Assembly: GCA_947449575.1 (NCBI GenBank)
Contig: CANFRV010000005.1
Span: 62,001 to 126,000 of the forward strand
Direction of reading: 5' to 3'
Origin: Flavobacteriales bacterium
Lineage (GTDB): Bacteria; Bacteroidota; Bacteroidia; Flavobacteriales_D; Crocinitomicaceae
DNA: 64,000 nt
The position numbers and the translations under genes are program-made. The notes beneath the pieces were generated by a model. That model was not told where the DNA came from. It was given only the letters and a program-made list of their open reading frames with translations, and did no database searches. Positions within the stretch are counted from its first letter, which is position 1; each line of letters opens with the position of its first letter. This document shows positions 62,785-64,000 of this stretch, one piece after another.

Positions 62785-64000
62785 TTATTTTTTCTCTTCA
62801 AAAAGCAGATTTGTATGCGGATCTAAAATCATATAACTAAATTTCTTTGTAATTGGGAAAGAGAATTTTTCTTTATTGGCATGTATTCCCACCGTTTTTA
62901 TTTCCGAGGTGTTGTCAGCATACATTAATTGTATTTCCAAGGGGAAATTAAATAGTTCCTGAGTGTCGTGAAATTGTTCTATCGTAATTTCGAGGTTATT
63001 TTTGCCCACTTTTGATTTCGCTAGAATTTTTGGATGCCCAGATTTTCTGAGCCACTGATCAAAAAACAGACTCAGTTCAATTCCTGAATTTTCTTCCATC
63101 ACCTGCATGAAATCGTTCGTTGTAGCATTTGAAAATTGATACTTTTTATAATACGCACGAAGACCATTAAAAAAGAATTCGTCGCCTATTTTTCTTCTCA
63201 ACATATGCAAAACCCATGCGCCTTTTTGGTAAGAATTGGCATTCAGCAGCGACATTAAATCATGTGAAATCGTATCTATAACCGGATTTTTATTTGTTTT
63301 ATAAAAAGACACAACTCTCTTTCTGTCGGTTTGCATTTGTTTTTCAAAAGCTTCTTTTCCTTTTTTTTCCTCTGTATACAAGTTCGTGCAATACGTTGCA
63401 AAACCCTCACTTAACCATAGATGAGACCAGTCTAACTCTGTTGCCGCATTGCCAAACCATTGATGCGCAATTTCATGTGCTAATAAAGTTTCACAATCTC
63501 TGGTTCCATTGATACTATTTTCATCATAAAAAATACAACTTGCATTTTCCATGCCACCATAACGAGTAGTTGATTGCACATTCGCTAATTTTTCATAGGA
63601 GTATGGTCCAAAATGATGAATGAAATAATCTAAGATATTCGCTCCTAAAGCATAATCATAAAATCCAGCCTTCTTATTTTGAGGATAAACCCAACTAGAA
63701 ACGGGAATATTTTGGATAGTATCCACTTGTTCTACTTCAAATCTCGCCACACCGATCACCATTACCTTTGTAGGAATAGCTGTTGAACATCGATAAATTA
63801 TTTTTTTTCGATTATGTGAAAGTGTCATTTCACTTTTCATTTCCCCATTTGCCACTACTTTATAATAAGCAGGAACGACAATTGTCCATGACACGGTCGC
63901 TTTATCAGATGGATGATCTACACTTGCAATCCAATTTCTCGCCCTCGTAGGCCAATTATCGCCAAAAAAAGTTCGTTCACCATATTTGTTTTTGCTAATC
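62785..64000 (-). CDS. M1-family aminopeptidase (5' end outside window)
   Basis: The frame is open to the window edge; upstream of the first GTG (63894) it reads YGERTFFGDNWPTRARNWIA then SVDHPSDKATV, standard M1 sequence, so the gene continues beyond 64000. Visible motifs are GGMENASCIFYDE (exopeptidase), HEIAHQWFGN and the third zinc ligand in LSEGFATY. The C-terminal part is short (FDQWLRKSGHPKILAKSKVG, then about 60 residues), so it lacks the HEAT-like tail of the other M1 gene here. The glycosyltransferase follows at 4 bases. Confidence 0.95.
   Translation of the reverse strand, partial: ISKNKYGERTFFGDNWPTRARNWIASVDHPSDKATVSWTIVVPAYYKVVANGEMKSEMTLSHNRKKIIYRCSTAIPTKVMVIGVARFEVEQVDTIQNIPVSSWVYPQNKKAGFYDYALGANILDYFIHHFGPYSYEKLANVQSTTRYGGMENASCIFYDENSINGTRDCETLLAHEIAHQWFGNAATELDWSHLWLSEGFATYCTNLYTEEKKGKEAFEKQMQTDRKRVVSFYKTNKNPVIDTISHDLMSLLNANSYQKGAWVLHMLRRKIGDEFFFNGLRAYYKKYQFSNATTNDFMQVMEENSGIELSLFFDQWLRKSGHPKILAKSKVGKNNLEITIEQFHDTQELFNFPLEIQLMYADNTSEIKTVGIHANKEKFSFPITKKFSYMILDPHTNLLFEEKK

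Overview
The window is AT-rich chromosomal DNA from a member of the Bacteroidota, most likely order Flavobacteriales (a Fluviicola/Crocinitomicaceae-like organism is my inference). The signs are a 1743-residue PKD protein with a gliding-motility/type IX secretion C-terminal domain, a second protein with a type A sorting tail, a CarboxypepD_reg-type TonB receptor, DUF4286 next to rsmA, a free-standing ftsE, and promoters of the TTG-N19-TAnnTTTG kind. Genes are packed tightly, with few ribosome-binding sites. I saw no rRNA or tRNA gene, CRISPR array, prophage or intact insertion sequence. The only transposase-like gene is a REP-associated (RAYT) HUH protein.

Layout. Positions 1-5018 hold a complete set for the storage polymer cyanophycin: isoaspartyl peptidase (5' end outside the window), cyanophycinase, and divergently cyanophycin synthetase. 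Positions 5.1-6.7 kb hold an ECF sigma factor and a membrane anti-sigma candidate. Positions 6.7-7.8 kb form a gene-poor segment with one small lipoprotein, bounded by two copies of the rlmF 3' end. RNA-modification genes miaE-rlmF follow, then the giant PKD protein (9.6-14.8 kb). Positions 15-25.4 kb carry a cyclase, a YceI protein, a HAD phosphatase, methylmalonyl-CoA epimerase, a T9SS cargo protein, a peptide-binding lipoprotein, a TonB receptor, a DUF3108 protein and metF. Positions 25.5-28.2 kb are a decayed accessory patch: a GldK-like protein flanked by two broken reading frames.

Positions 28.2-31.2 kb are housekeeping (ispD, a small membrane protein, rsmA, DUF4286, ftsE). Positions 31.3-42.6 kb hold a YdeI-like protein, a 1962-residue alpha-2-macroglobulin, a small membrane protein, a multi-PAS histidine kinase and an EamA exporter. 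Positions 42.8-50.1 kb hold recA, a Bcp peroxiredoxin, an M1 aminopeptidase, yraN, the RAYT gene, riboflavin synthase and a NYN-LOTUS protein. Positions 50.3-54.9 kb are a TetR-TolC-HlyD-MFS efflux operon with a clear promoter and operator. The right end (55-64 kb) has an outer-membrane barrel, a pseudouridine synthase, polA, cysS, a glycosyltransferase and a second M1 aminopeptidase that runs off the window.

The most notable items are the cyanophycin locus, the RAYT gene that carries a 40-bp perfect palindrome and eight 9-bp repeats in frame, and the segment bounded by rlmF-end repeats, which has the geometry of an old integration at a gene 3' end.
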